Notes: generated from the letters alone by a model not told the origin. A DNA stretch of 45,453 bases from an uncultured Lachnospiraceae bacterium (GCA_905207905.1 CAJLNC010000012.1:1-45453); one strand, 5' to 3'; positions 16,201 through 24,363 are shown, counted from the first letter of the stretch. Made by a program: numbers and translations.

Positions 16201-18034
16201 GATCAAAGACGGCTGGGAGGACTACCGGGAAGGCAAGAAAGAGGCAGCGGATCAGATCAAGGAAGGCGAGGCGGAGATCGCAGATGCGGAGGAGACTTTG
16301 ACAGAAGCGAAGCAGGATCTGGCGGATGCAGAGGAGGAGATCCGTAAGATCGAAGTACCTTCCTGGTATGTGGATGATCGAAACGTGCTGACCGAATACA
16401 GCGGTTTTGGGGAGAACGCAGACCGGATGACCAATATTGGCCGGGTATTCCCGGTGCTGTTTTTCCTGGTAGCGGCTCTGATCAGCCTGACCACTATGAC
16501 CAGAATGGTGGAGGAGGAGCGAACCCAGATCGGCACCATGAAGGCTCTTGGCTACAGCAAAAAGGATATTATGTCCAAATATATCAAGTATGCGCTGTAT
16601 GCTACCCTGGGAGGCAGCGTGTTCGGTTTCCTGGTGGGGGAAAAGATTCTCCCGTATATTATTATTGTAGCCTACGGCATGATGTATCAGCATCTGCCAC
16701 AGATCATCATTCCCTACCACTGGCAGTATGGAGCAATGGCGATGGGGGCATCGCTGGTATGTACGCTGGGAGCCACCCTGTCAGCCTGCTCTAAAGAGCT
16801 GGCCGCAACTCCGGCGGTGTTGATGAGGCCTCCTTCTCCCAAGGAGGGAAAGCGGGTGCTTTTGGAGCGGCTTCCCTTCCTGTGGAAACGGCTGAGTTTT
16901 ACCTGGAAGTCTACTGTGCGGAATCTGTTCCGGTATAAGAAGCGGTTTTTTATGACTGTCATCGGTATCGGAGGCTGTATGGCGCTTCTGCTGGTGGGCT
17001 TTGGCCTTAACGATTCCATTATGGGGATTGATGATCTCCAGTACGGACAGCTGCAGTTTTATGACACCATGGTGATCTTGAATGAAGATGCGGACAGTCA
17101 GGAGGAGAAGGAGCTGGAGGACTATCTGGCAGGAGAAGGACAGATCACCGGAACAAAAAAGATCTACGCAAAGAAGATCAACACAGATCATGGAAAGAAG
17201 GAGTATTCACCCTATCTGTATGTGCCGGAAAATACGGAAGATCTGGAACAGTTCATGATCTTCCGGGACCGGGAGACCCATGAGACGTATGAGCTTACAG
17301 ACGAAGGCGCCATTGTTACAGAAAAACTGGCAAAGATGCTGGAAGTCCAGGTGGGGGATACGATCACTGTGACAGACAGCAGCAGGGGGGAGCTTCAGAT
17401 CCCGGTGGCAGCGATCTGTGAAAATTATCTGATGCATTACATATACCTAACCCCTGGTTTGTATGAAGAAGTGTACGGGGAGACTCCAAAGTACAATACG
17501 ATTTTGGTCAATATGGAGGCAGAGGAAGCGCAGATTCAGGAGCTTGGCAAAGCCATTTTAAACCAGGAGGCTGCTTTGAGCGTTACCTATACCAACTCTG
17601 TGGCAGAGCAGATGGATCATATGCTGGGCGCTTTGAATATCGTGATCGCAGTGCTGATCATCTCCGCAGGAATGCTGGCTTTTGTGGTGCTTTACAACCT
17701 GAACAATATCAATATCAATGAACGGAAGCGGGAGCTGGCTACCATCAAGGTGCTGGGCTTCTACGATCCTGAAGTGGCAGCTTATGTGTACCGGGAAAAT
17801 ATTCTGCTGACTCTTATTGGAACCGGAGTGGGGATCTTTCTTGGAAGTCTGCTTCACCGGTACACCATCACTACCGTAGAGGTAGATGCCTGTATGTTCG
17901 GCAGAAATATTGATCTTTTAAGCTTTGTGTACGGCAGTCTGTTTACCTTCGGTTTCTCTGCCTTTGTAAACTTTGTCATGTACTTTAAACTGAAGAAAAT
18001 CGATATGGTAGAGTCTTTAAAGAGTGTGGAATAA
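13235..18034 (+). CDS. Giant FtsX/MacB-type ABC permease with an extracytoplasmic coiled coil of about 790 residues
   Basis: 1599 residues. Domain order: cytoplasmic start, membrane helix (about 18-38), a MacB-like extracytoplasmic domain to about 245, a very long Ala/Glu/Gln/Leu coiled coil (about 250-1040), then three membrane helices of a first FtsX domain (from NIGRVFPVLFFLVAAL, about 1068), a cytoplasmic link, a further helix near FFMTVIGIGGCMALLLVG, a second extracytoplasmic domain and three closing helices with the FtsX signature ELATIKVLGF. Inside the coiled coil are ADG.xxL-type heptads, a duplicated 14-residue unit, and eleven perfect QIAxYxx heptads. The start is ATG 13235 (or 13238), 4 bases after the ATPase gene. 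Usual FtsX-type permeases of this two-domain type are 750-1100 residues. Likely role: coupling ATP hydrolysis to events in or beyond the cell wall. Confidence 0.92.
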   Translation: MMKKRALKKDFRMEIKKSLNRFLSIFFIVAMGVAFFSGIQASAPDLRITGDAYFDETNLMDIRVVGTLGLTDQDMEALGALEGVETVTPGYMTDALSGEGENQKVLHIEAILDQVNQPSLAEGSMPKQKGECFLDKDYADKMGYQIGDQVEVSFPEDTDSMLKSSTFTIVGTGYSSAYLSFARGSSTLGNGEVAGFMYLLPEDFDSEVYTVAYLTVSGAKELQAYSEEYEALVDQVLAAADGIEQVRCQARYEEVMDEANQELSDAKKELADGEQKLADAKEELEDGKAEAESELTKAREDLETGESELESGKEELTDSKEELEDARSQIADGEAELAANETKLNDGWSQLKDGESQLSEAERQLASQQAQFDEQASDSQSRLEEGQKKLEEAIQQSSEAARTLEEKKKLYEEGAAALAEGKTKYQQGEAAYAAGYEQYQQGETAYAAGYEQYQQQESVYEAGKAELDAGYAAYGEQESLYQQGKQAYEEGAAALTQMETEKVQAQDTAKEMRSEAERLTKENQELQKAVDEANAALPGLEQQLGEIDGILADLNSKKAEQVSAREPVQKNLDDVNKALGETQQKLDSANQGLSDAQMGLNSAGENLASAETGLADAKAGLSTAQSDLSAVEAELSTAQSELEKAKAEGNEELVKQLEAKIKMYQEQIAGYQAQIANYNAQIADYTQQIEVYKGQIADYTSRIQDYKSQIDGYNSEIGGYRTQIAQYMDQIAVYDSKIAEYDIQISSKQQERDRVQSQYDDFLIAVKQNTETIQENQAAIETANQAAAAAEKKAAELEIAISQLLAQLETKKPELEKAEAALAQAKAVLDSKSQELAEGREKLDAAKAELEANRELLDDSKEKLEGSRTSLDQARDEIEKRTEMLNAAKSQLEQGAQMLADGQAQIEENRRELEAGKQQLEDAKSQLAAGWQQINSNKAKLASSREELLRGQAQLDEGRQTLADSRQKLADGEQKIAEAEATIAENEQKIKDGWEDYREGKKEAADQIKEGEAEIADAEETLTEAKQDLADAEEEIRKIEVPSWYVDDRNVLTEYSGFGENADRMTNIGRVFPVLFFLVAALISLTTMTRMVEEERTQIGTMKALGYSKKDIMSKYIKYALYATLGGSVFGFLVGEKILPYIIIVAYGMMYQHLPQIIIPYHWQYGAMAMGASLVCTLGATLSACSKELAATPAVLMRPPSPKEGKRVLLERLPFLWKRLSFTWKSTVRNLFRYKKRFFMTVIGIGGCMALLLVGFGLNDSIMGIDDLQYGQLQFYDTMVILNEDADSQEEKELEDYLAGEGQITGTKKIYAKKINTDHGKKEYSPYLYVPENTEDLEQFMIFRDRETHETYELTDEGAIVTEKLAKMLEVQVGDTITVTDSSRGELQIPVAAICENYLMHYIYLTPGLYEEVYGETPKYNTILVNMEAEEAQIQELGKAILNQEAALSVTYTNSVAEQMDHMLGALNIVIAVLIISAGMLAFVVLYNLNNININERKRELATIKVLGFYDPEVAAYVYRENILLTLIGTGVGIFLGSLLHRYTITTVEVDACMFGRNIDLLSFVYGSLFTFGFSAFVNFVMYFKLKKIDMVESLKSVE
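14510..14593 (+). repeat. 42-bp tandem duplication in the permease coiled coil
   Basis: 14510-14551 and 14552-14593 are near-identical and encode QQGEAAYAAGYEQY and QQGETAYAAGYEQY (two heptads each). Weaker related units follow to about 14700. Confidence 0.9.
15233..15472 (+). repeat. Array of eleven 21-bp heptad codons (QIAxYxx) in the permease coiled coil
   Basis: Eleven consecutive seven-residue units with Gln/Lys-Ile at the first two positions and Tyr at the fifth, then QIS. The regular Ile/Tyr spacing predicts an uninterrupted coiled-coil rod of about 78 residues. Confidence 0.9.
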
Positions 18035-18060
18035 AGTAACGGAAGCGTAGAATAAAGGTG

Positions 18061-18089
18061 TGGCAGAAGGAAAAAAAACGTGATATGAT
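18061..18089 (+). promoter_or_regulatory. Promoter of the transketolase pair
   Basis: TGGCAG (18061-18066), 17-base spacer, TATGAT (18084-18089), 64 bases before the start codon. Confidence 0.5.
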
Positions 18090-18152
18090 AGAGAGCGAAA
18101 AAGGCCGCACAGTCAAAGCTGTGTAATTTAAGAAAAAGGAAAGGATAGAAGT

Positions 18153-18992
18153 ATGAATACACTGGAATTGCAAAAGATGGCGAACGAAGTTCGCAAGGGC
18201 ATTATTACTGCGGTACATAGTGCAAAGGCCGGTCATCCGGGCGGCTCCCTTTCAGCAGCCGATCTGTTTACGTATCTGTATTTTGAAGAGATGAATATTG
18301 ATCCTGAGAAACCGGATGATCCGGACAGAGACCGTTTTGTGCTGTCGAAGGGACATACGGCTCCCGGGTATTATTCCGCTCTGGCTCACAGAGGATATTT
18401 TCCGGTGGAGGATCTTCCCACACTGCGTCACATCGGCTCTCATCTGCAGGGACATCCCTGTATGCAGCACACCCCGGGAGTGGATATGTCTTCCGGTTCT
18501 CTGGGACAGGGGATTTCTGCTGCGGCAGGTATGGCGCTCTCAGCCAAGATGAGCGGCAAAGATTATCGTGTCTATACGCTGTTAGGCGACGGAGAGATTC
18601 AGGAAGGTCAGGTCTGGGAGGCTGCCATGTTCGCAGGCCACAGAAAACTGGACAACCTGGTTGTGATTGTGGATAACAACGGACTTCAGATTGACGGAAA
18701 TATCGCAGACGTGTGTTCCCCCTATCCCATTGACAAGAAGTTTGAGGCCTTTCAGTTCCATGTGATCAATGTGGCAGATGGAAATGATATGGATCAGCTT
18801 CGGGCTGCGTTCAAAGAGGCAAGAGAGGTAAAGGGAATGCCGGTTGCCATTATTATGAAGACTGTGAAAGGCAAAGGAGTTTCCTTCATGGAGGATAAGG
18901 CAGAGTGGCACGGCGCTGCACCCAATGATGAGCAGTTTGCTGTGGCTATGGCAGATTTAGAGAAAGTGGGGGAAGCATTATGTCAGAAATAA
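18153..18992 (+). CDS. Transketolase, N-terminal (thiamine diphosphate-binding) subunit
   Basis: 279 residues covering the first half of a standard transketolase: AGHPGGSLSAADL, GHTAPGYYSALA, SGSLGQGIS, and the thiamine-diphosphate/Mg site LLGDGEIQEGQVWEA followed by VDNNGLQIDG. With the next gene it forms a split transketolase that moves two-carbon units between sugar phosphates in the non-oxidative pentose phosphate pathway. RBS: AAAGGAAAGGA. It overlaps the partner gene by 13 bases, consistent with balanced, coupled translation. Split transketolases are common in clostridia and archaea. Confidence 0.94.
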   Translation: MNTLELQKMANEVRKGIITAVHSAKAGHPGGSLSAADLFTYLYFEEMNIDPEKPDDPDRDRFVLSKGHTAPGYYSALAHRGYFPVEDLPTLRHIGSHLQGHPCMQHTPGVDMSSGSLGQGISAAAGMALSAKMSGKDYRVYTLLGDGEIQEGQVWEAAMFAGHRKLDNLVVIVDNNGLQIDGNIADVCSPYPIDKKFEAFQFHVINVADGNDMDQLRAAFKEAREVKGMPVAIIMKTVKGKGVSFMEDKAEWHGAAPNDEQFAVAMADLEKVGEALCQK

Positions 18993-19918
18993 AGAAGATC
19001 GCGACAAGAGAAAGCTACGGAAAAGCCCTGGCAGAGCTGGGACATGAACATGAAAATCTGGTGGTGCTGGATGCGGATCTGGCAGGAGCCACCAAGACAG
19101 GCATTTTTAAGAAAGAATTCCCGGAGCGTCATATTGACTGCGGTATCGCAGAGTGCGATATGATGGGCATTGCCGCAGGACTGGCTACCACAGGCAAGGT
19201 TCCTTTTGCCAGCAGCTTCGCCATGTTTGCAGCAGGGAGAGCCTTTGAACAGGTGCGCAATTCCATCGGTTATCCCCACCTGAATGTAAAGATCGGCGCT
19301 ACTCATGCAGGTATTTCTGTGGGAGAGGATGGAGCAACCCATCAGTGCAACGAGGATCTGGCCCTTATGAGAACCATCCCAGGCATGGTAGTGATCAACC
19401 CCTCCGATGATGTGGAAGCAAGAGCAGCCGTAAGGGCAGCTTATGAGCATGAAGGGCCGGTTTACCTGCGCTTCGGCCGCCTGGCAGTTCCGGTGATCAA
19501 TGACCGTCCGGATTATCAGTTTGAGATCGGAAAGGGAATTACCTTAAGAGAAGGTACGGATCTGACCATTGTAGCTACCGGACTTTGCGTATCCGGGGCC
19601 CTGGAAGCGGCAGAGAAGCTGGCAGCAGAGGGCGTGTCCGCTGAAGTGATCAACATTCATACCATCAAGCCTCTGGACAAAGAGCTGATCGCTGCTTCTG
19701 CTAAGAAGACCGGCAAGGTAGTGACTGCGGAGGAGCACTCTGTGATCGGCGGTTTGGGAAGCGCAGTCTGCGAGGCGCTGTGTGAGTCCGCACCGGTTCC
19801 TGTTCTGAGAATTGGTGTGAAGGACACCTTCGGAGAGTCCGGTCCTGCTGCCGCTCTGCTGACCAAGTATCAGCTGGATGGCCAGGGAATCTACGATCAG
19901 ATCAAAGAGTGGCTGTAA
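18980..19918 (+). CDS. Transketolase, C-terminal subunit
   Basis: 312 residues equal to the pyrimidine-binding and C-terminal domains of transketolase: IDCGIAECDMMGIAAGLA carries the catalytic glutamate that activates the cofactor, ATHAGISVGEDGATHQ and VYLRFGRLAVPVI follow, and EEHSVIGGLGSAV marks the C-terminal domain. The ATG lies inside the end of the upstream subunit gene, with GGGGGAAG a few bases before. A DXS-like role is unlikely because the N-terminal half is transketolase-like and the two halves are separate genes. Confidence 0.94.
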   Translation: MSEIKKIATRESYGKALAELGHEHENLVVLDADLAGATKTGIFKKEFPERHIDCGIAECDMMGIAAGLATTGKVPFASSFAMFAAGRAFEQVRNSIGYPHLNVKIGATHAGISVGEDGATHQCNEDLALMRTIPGMVVINPSDDVEARAAVRAAYEHEGPVYLRFGRLAVPVINDRPDYQFEIGKGITLREGTDLTIVATGLCVSGALEAAEKLAAEGVSAEVINIHTIKPLDKELIAASAKKTGKVVTAEEHSVIGGLGSAVCEALCESAPVPVLRIGVKDTFGESGPAAALLTKYQLDGQGIYDQIKEWL

Positions 19919-20090
19919 AAGGACAGAGCGACTGCTTTGCAGACTGCTTCCAGACCGGGGAGAAGGTCAGATAGCAGGCAGCCAAAATCAAGCTGGTTGC
20001 AAAGCGGGGCAGTTGTGGAGAAAGAGGCTTGTGACTGTTCCCGGTCAGAACGCCAAAATCCGTGGATCATAGAATAAGACGGTTACAATA
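19919..20090. other. Intergenic region downstream of the transketolase genes
   Basis: No convincing gene. GCTTTGCA (19934-19941) is the inverse of TGCAAAGC (19998-20005), and GACC/GGTC can pair between them, so some RNA structure is likely. It runs directly into the large hairpin at 20091. Confidence 0.4.
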
Positions 20091-20192
20091 AAAAGAGGAC
20101 GCTGCAGAATACAGACAGCTTACAGTTACGGTGTTTGAAAATCATTTCCACACCAGTGACTGCGGCCGAAGTATTTTGCAGCGTCCTCTTTT
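20091..20192. terminator. Large bidirectional terminator-like cruciform
   Basis: The arm 20091-20112 (starting AAAAGAGGACGCTGCA) is almost perfectly complementary to 20171-20192 (ending TGCAGCGTCCTCTTTT), with one mismatch. A and T tracts at the two ends give a T run on both strands. The 58-base interior can pair further (GGTGT with ACACC). It separates the convergent transketolase and pyridoxal kinase genes and reaches the kinase stop codon. Confidence 0.8.
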
Positions 20193-21033
20193 ACGCTTCT
20201 TTCTTCAGTCTTTCCATCAGCCAGGGAAGGGTAGTTTCAAAATTTACCCCGTAATCATGGGAAGTGGGATCTGCGATGGTGACACCGATGGTTCTGGCGG
20301 TGTATTCGCAGGCAATCTGAGTGGCATCCGGAAGGCTGCCGCCGTTCATCAGCCCTCCCAGGAGAGTACTGGCGAAGAGATCCCCGGTTCCGTGGTAATT
20401 GCGGGGCATTTGTTCGGTCTCACAGAGGAAGGTCTCTTTGGTGGCTGTCTCCATTCCCATGGCACCGATGCGCCCGGGGGCGGAAGAAACGCCGGTAAGG
20501 ATCACATGTCTTGGGCCCAGTTCTCCAAGAGCCAGCAGCAGTTCTGAGAGATATCCTTCATCCTGAGTCTCACGGTAAGGGATACCGGTGAGGAAAGAGG
20601 CCTCTGTGATATTGGGGACGATCACATCCGCCTTTCCGCACAGCTTTGCCATCTCCTTTGCAAAATCAAGATCAAATCCCGCATAGAGTTTTCCGTTATC
20701 TGCCATAACCGGATCAATGAATACCATGGTATCTTCTCCACGTTTAAATTCATCCATCAGTTGTCCGGAGAGGCTGATCTGTTCGAAGGAGCCCAGGTAG
20801 CCGGTGTAAATAGCGTCAAAGGTAAAGCCTTCTTTTTTCCAGTGATCCGCAATCGGACGAATCTGATCTGTCAGATCAGCAAAGGTGAAGCCGCTGAACA
20901 TGGTGTGAGTGGATAGGACGGCAGTGGGAAGTACGGCTGTCTCAATGCCCATGGCGGAGAGTACCGGAAGGGCTACGGTAAGGGAACATTTTCCTACACA
21001 GGAAATATCCTGGATGGTTACAATGCGTTTCAT
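20191..21033 (-). CDS. pdxY: Pyridoxal/pyridoxamine kinase (PdxY/PdxK-like)
   Basis: 280 residues of the ribokinase superfamily. Family marks: QDISCVGKCSLTVALPVLSA near the start, the TGYLGS segment, VFIDPVMADNGKLY, VPNITEASFLTG, and the anion-hole/catalytic motif YHGTGDLFAS with the catalytic Asp. It phosphorylates vitamin B6 vitamers in the cytosol to make pyridoxal phosphate. A strong AGGAGG lies before the ATG. It is divergent from a MocR/PdxR-like regulator with 185 bases between them, which strongly suggests that the regulator controls it through PLP binding. The symbol pdxY versus pdxK cannot be settled from sequence. Confidence 0.9.
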   Translation of the reverse strand: MKRIVTIQDISCVGKCSLTVALPVLSAMGIETAVLPTAVLSTHTMFSGFTFADLTDQIRPIADHWKKEGFTFDAIYTGYLGSFEQISLSGQLMDEFKRGEDTMVFIDPVMADNGKLYAGFDLDFAKEMAKLCGKADVIVPNITEASFLTGIPYRETQDEGYLSELLLALGELGPRHVILTGVSSAPGRIGAMGMETATKETFLCETEQMPRNYHGTGDLFASTLLGGLMNGGSLPDATQIACEYTARTIGVTIADPTSHDYGVNFETTLPWLMERLKKEA

Positions 21034-21127
21034 AAATTACCTCCTCATAGAAGAATGGTCATGCTTCCAAAGCAGATAGGAGAGGATGTTGCAAAATAAT
21101 GGCTCCAGCGGAGAAGCAGACTCTGTT

Positions 21128-21156
21128 TTGACATTCCTTGATAAGACTATTATAAT
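21128..21156 (+). promoter_or_regulatory. Exact-consensus promoter of the MocR-like regulator
   Basis: TTGACA (21128-21133), 17-base spacer, TATAAT (21151-21156): a perfect sigma-70/sigma-A consensus. The -10 region is nearly self-complementary (ATTATAAT), so a minus-strand -10 for the pyridoxal kinase overlaps it. Binding of the regulator here could switch both. Confidence 0.85.
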
Positions 21157-21218
21157 AAAAAGTGAATATATAAAAATAACCAAAAAGAGAAAAAATAATA
21201 AGGTCAGATGGAGGGGAT

Positions 21219-22883
21219 ATGCTTACATATTCATTTGAGAAGATAGGAAAAGAGAGTCTCTACGAATATTTGTATAAATGCATTCGCCGGGATATTTTAA
21301 CCGGAAAGATTCAGGCAGGAGAGAAGCTGCCTTCCAAGCGCAGTTTTGCCAGAAATTTGGGGATCAGCGTGATCACAGTAGAGAACGCTTATGCTCAGTT
21401 GGTGGCAGAAGGGTATATCAGTTCTGTGCCAAAGTCGGGCTATTATGCGGCAAACCTTCCCTGGATTTTAGAGAGAAAAGAGGAAGCACAGCGCTTCCCA
21501 GAGCCAGGAAAGAGGGAAGCGGAGGAAGCACAGCGTTTTCCAGAGCCGGGGAAGAGGGAAGCGGAGAAAGCACGGCGTTTTCCAGAGCCGGGGAAGAGGG
21601 AAGCGGAGAAAGCACAGCGTTTTCCAGAGCCAGGGAAGAGGGCGCTGGAGGAAAAAGAGTTTCCGGGGGCGGCATGGAGGAAAGACGCAGAGGAAACATC
21701 ATTTTCTGCAGAAACGAAAAAAGCCGTCTGCACAGCCGGCCAGATCCGGGAGAAGGGAGAAGCTTCCATTTTGGCAGATCTGGTGAGCAGCCGGACCGAT
21801 CCGGCTCAGTTTCCTTTTGCCGTGTGGGCAAAGCTGCTGCGCAGAGTCCTCTCGGAACAGCAGGAAGAACTGATGGAGAATGCTCCCGGAGCAGGCGTGA
21901 GAAAGCTGCGGCAGGCTATCGCAGAATATCTGGGGCAGTACCAGGGGATGCAGGTGAGTGAGGAGCAGCTTTTTATTGGCGCAGGAACCGAGTATCTTTA
22001 CGGTCTGCTGATTCAGCTTCTGGGGCAGGAGAAAATCTATGGGCTGGAGGATCCCGGATATTTAAAGACAGGAAGAATTTATGAGAGCCATCAGGTAAAG
22101 ACGGTGTATATTCCCATGGATGAGCGGGGAATGCAGCCAAAGGAGCTGGAAAAGAGCGGCGCAGATGTGATCCACCTTTCGCCTTCCCATCATTATCCTA
22201 CCGGTATTACCATGCCCATTGGCCGCCGCTATGAGCTGCTTTCGTGGGCGGAGGAGAAAGAAGGCCGTTACATTATAGAGGATGACTATGACTGTGAGTT
22301 CCGGCTGGCAGGGCGTCCCATTCCTCCTTTGCAGAGTATTGACCAAAAGGGGAAAGTGATTTATATGAACACCTTTACCAAAAGCCTGGCTTCCACTATC
22401 CGCATCAGCTACATGGTGCTGCCCTGGGAGCTTTTGCAGCGTTTCCGGGAGAAGCTGGGATTTTATGCCTGCACAGTGTCCAATTTTGAGCAGTACACCC
22501 TGGCGGAATTTATCGGAGGCGGATATTTTGACAAGCATATTAACCGGAAACGCAATTATTACAGAAGCAAAAGGGATCGGCTTCTGGCAGCGGTGGGCGG
22601 GAGCGGCCTGGGAGATCGGGTGAGAATTCATGGGGCGGATGCAGGGCTGCATTTTCTTATGGAAGTGGATACGGAACTTACAGACCGGGAACTGGTGAGC
22701 CGGGCGGAACGGGAGGGCATCCGTATTGCCTGCCTGTCCCAGTATTTTTATCAGGGTGAGAAGGATCTGGCAGCCGGATATCATCATCAGGTATTGATCA
22801 ACTACGGAGCCCTGGAGGAGGATAAGATCCCTTTGGTAGTCCGGGGATTGAGCAGAGCCTGGTTTGGGGAACAGGATCCATGA
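21219..22883 (+). CDS. MocR/PdxR-like GntR regulator with aminotransferase domain and repeat-expanded linker
   Basis: 554 residues. Residues 1-80 are a GntR winged helix (LPSKRSFARNLGISVITVENAY). Residues about 190-554 are a fold-type I aminotransferase domain, with DDYDCEF and the PLP lysine in NTFTKSLASTIRISY. The linker between them (about 85-185) is unusual: four 14-residue repeats of the type EEAQRFPEPGKREA. Typical MocR proteins are 450-480 residues. PdxR-type members bind PLP and regulate vitamin B6 genes; the divergent pyridoxal kinase supports that role here, while MocR members regulating GABA or other amines are an alternative. Start ATG 21219 follows GGAGGGGATATG. Confidence 0.9.
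   Translation: MLTYSFEKIGKESLYEYLYKCIRRDILTGKIQAGEKLPSKRSFARNLGISVITVENAYAQLVAEGYISSVPKSGYYAANLPWILERKEEAQRFPEPGKREAEEAQRFPEPGKREAEKARRFPEPGKREAEKAQRFPEPGKRALEEKEFPGAAWRKDAEETSFSAETKKAVCTAGQIREKGEASILADLVSSRTDPAQFPFAVWAKLLRRVLSEQQEELMENAPGAGVRKLRQAIAEYLGQYQGMQVSEEQLFIGAGTEYLYGLLIQLLGQEKIYGLEDPGYLKTGRIYESHQVKTVYIPMDERGMQPKELEKSGADVIHLSPSHHYPTGITMPIGRRYELLSWAEEKEGRYIIEDDYDCEFRLAGRPIPPLQSIDQKGKVIYMNTFTKSLASTIRISYMVLPWELLQRFREKLGFYACTVSNFEQYTLAEFIGGGYFDKHINRKRNYYRSKRDRLLAAVGGSGLGDRVRIHGADAGLHFLMEVDTELTDRELVSRAEREGIRIACLSQYFYQGEKDLAAGYHHQVLINYGALEEDKIPLVVRGLSRAWFGEQDP
21480..21647 (+). repeat. 42-bp in-frame tandem repeat (four copies) in the MocR linker
   Basis: Copies at 21480-21521, 21522-21563, 21564-21605 and 21606-21647 encode EEAQRFPEPGKREA with minor changes. 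Very similar DNA copies imply recent expansion or gene-conversion upkeep. Confidence 0.92.
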
Positions 22884-22941
22884 GAAGCCCATTGGCTGCT
22901 TCGACGGTATCATTTTGCGTGCAGAAATCTGTCGTTTCTAC

Positions 22942-22970
22942 TGGAAATATGGCAGTAAAGATGGTATAGT
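22942..22970 (+). promoter_or_regulatory. Probable promoter of the trkA-trkH pair
   Basis: TGGAAA (22942-22947), 17-base spacer, TATAGT (22965-22970), 38 bases before the chosen GTG start. Confidence 0.45.
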
Positions 22971-23007
22971 AGCAATGAATTGTTTTCTTTTGGAGGAAAG
23001 TAGAAAA

Positions 23008-24363
23008 GTGAAGATCATAATCGTAGGTTGTGGAAAAGTGGGAGAGACCCTTGCGGCTGTTTTAAGCCAGGAGGGCTATGACATAACTATTATTGATAAG
23101 CGGGAAGATGTGGTAGAAAATCTTTGCAATCAGTATGATATTATGGGGTATGTGGGAAATGGTGCCAGCCATTCTGTTCAGATGGAAGCAGGGATTGAGC
23201 AGGCAGATCTGATGATCGCAGTGACAGGCTCGGATGAGCTGAATCTGCTTTGCTGTCTCATTGCCAAAAAAGCAGGTGACTGTCAGACCATTGCCCGGGT
23301 AAGAAAACCGGAGTACAACAGTGAATTGGGATTTTTGAAGGAAGAACTGGGTTTGGCTATGGTGATCAATCAGGAGCTGGCGGCAGCCATGGAGATTGCC
23401 AGAGTGCTGAAGTTTCCGTCTGCGATTGAGATCGATACCTTCTCAAAGGGACGGGTAGAGTTGCTGCGGTTCAAGATCCCGGGGGATTCTATTCTGGATC
23501 AGATGAATCTGGTGGATATGCACAGCAGGCTAAGATGCAATGTTCTGGTGTGTACCGTGGAGCGGGAAGGGCAGGTTGTGATTCCCAGAGGCGATTATAT
23601 GCTGCGGGCCGGAGATGTGATTTCTATTGTGGCCTCGCCCAAGGACGAAGCTATCTTTTTTAAGAAAATCGGGTTTCATACCAATCAGGTTAAAAATGTG
23701 CTTATCGCAGGAGGAGGAGAGATTTCCTACTATCTCAGCAAGATTCTTACTGCTTCGGGAATTCAGGTGAAGCTGGTGGAGAAAAAGCTGGAGAGGTGTG
23801 AAGAGCTGTGCGAGCTTTTGCCAAAAGTTGCCGTTATTCATGGGGACGCCACCAATAAGCAGCAGTTAGAGGCAGAGGGCATCCTCCAGGCGGAAGGATT
23901 TGTGGCGCTGACTAATTTTGAGGAGGAAAATGTGATTCTCTCTCTTTATGCCCGGAAACGGGGAGTCCGCAAAATCGTCACCAAGATCAACCGGTTTGTG
24001 TTTGATGAGGTGATCGAGAGCCTGGATCTGGACACCACAGTCTGTCCCAGAGATATTACGGCGGAGTATATTCTTCAGCATGTACGGGCAATGAAAAATT
24101 CTATTGGAAGCAATGTGGAGACCCTTCACAGGATCATTGACAATAAGGCGGAGGCTTTGGAATTTGTGGTTCGGAGCAACTTCCGCCGTATGAATATGCC
24201 TTTGCAGGAGCTTCCCATCAAACCGGAGATCCTGGTGGCCTGCATTAACCGGAACGGACAGGTGATTCTGCCAAGAGGTAAGGATGTGATGCAGGAGGGA
24301 GACACTGTGATCGTGATTACTGCAAAAAAGGGATTGAATGACATTAATGATATTTTTGAGTAG
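23008..24363 (+). CDS. trkA: TrkA potassium-uptake regulatory subunit
   Basis: 451 residues, close to E. coli TrkA (458). Two tandem RCK units: each begins with a Rossmann fold (IIIVGCGKVGETLA near residue 2 and VLIAGGGEISYYLS near 231) and ends in a TrkA-C domain (PRGDYMLRAGDVISIVA and LPRGKDVMQEGDTVIVIT). It binds nucleotide (NAD/ATP) on the cytosolic face and gates the TrkH channel. The GTG at 23008 is chosen because GGAGGAAAG lies 8 bases upstream and the Rossmann strand starts immediately; a longer in-frame ATG at 22864 overlaps the previous gene. trkH follows after 9 bases. Confidence 0.93.
   Translation: MKIIIVGCGKVGETLAAVLSQEGYDITIIDKREDVVENLCNQYDIMGYVGNGASHSVQMEAGIEQADLMIAVTGSDELNLLCCLIAKKAGDCQTIARVRKPEYNSELGFLKEELGLAMVINQELAAAMEIARVLKFPSAIEIDTFSKGRVELLRFKIPGDSILDQMNLVDMHSRLRCNVLVCTVEREGQVVIPRGDYMLRAGDVISIVASPKDEAIFFKKIGFHTNQVKNVLIAGGGEISYYLSKILTASGIQVKLVEKKLERCEELCELLPKVAVIHGDATNKQQLEAEGILQAEGFVALTNFEEENVILSLYARKRGVRKIVTKINRFVFDEVIESLDLDTTVCPRDITAEYILQHVRAMKNSIGSNVETLHRIIDNKAEALEFVVRSNFRRMNMPLQELPIKPEILVACINRNGQVILPRGKDVMQEGDTVIVITAKKGLNDINDIFE

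Noticed and set aside
15473..16720. 415-residue open frame antisense to the permease coiled coil
   Set aside because: It mirrors the periodic Glu/Ala/Gln codons of the real gene, has no ribosome binding site and reads as Leu/Arg/Cys-rich low-complexity sequence.
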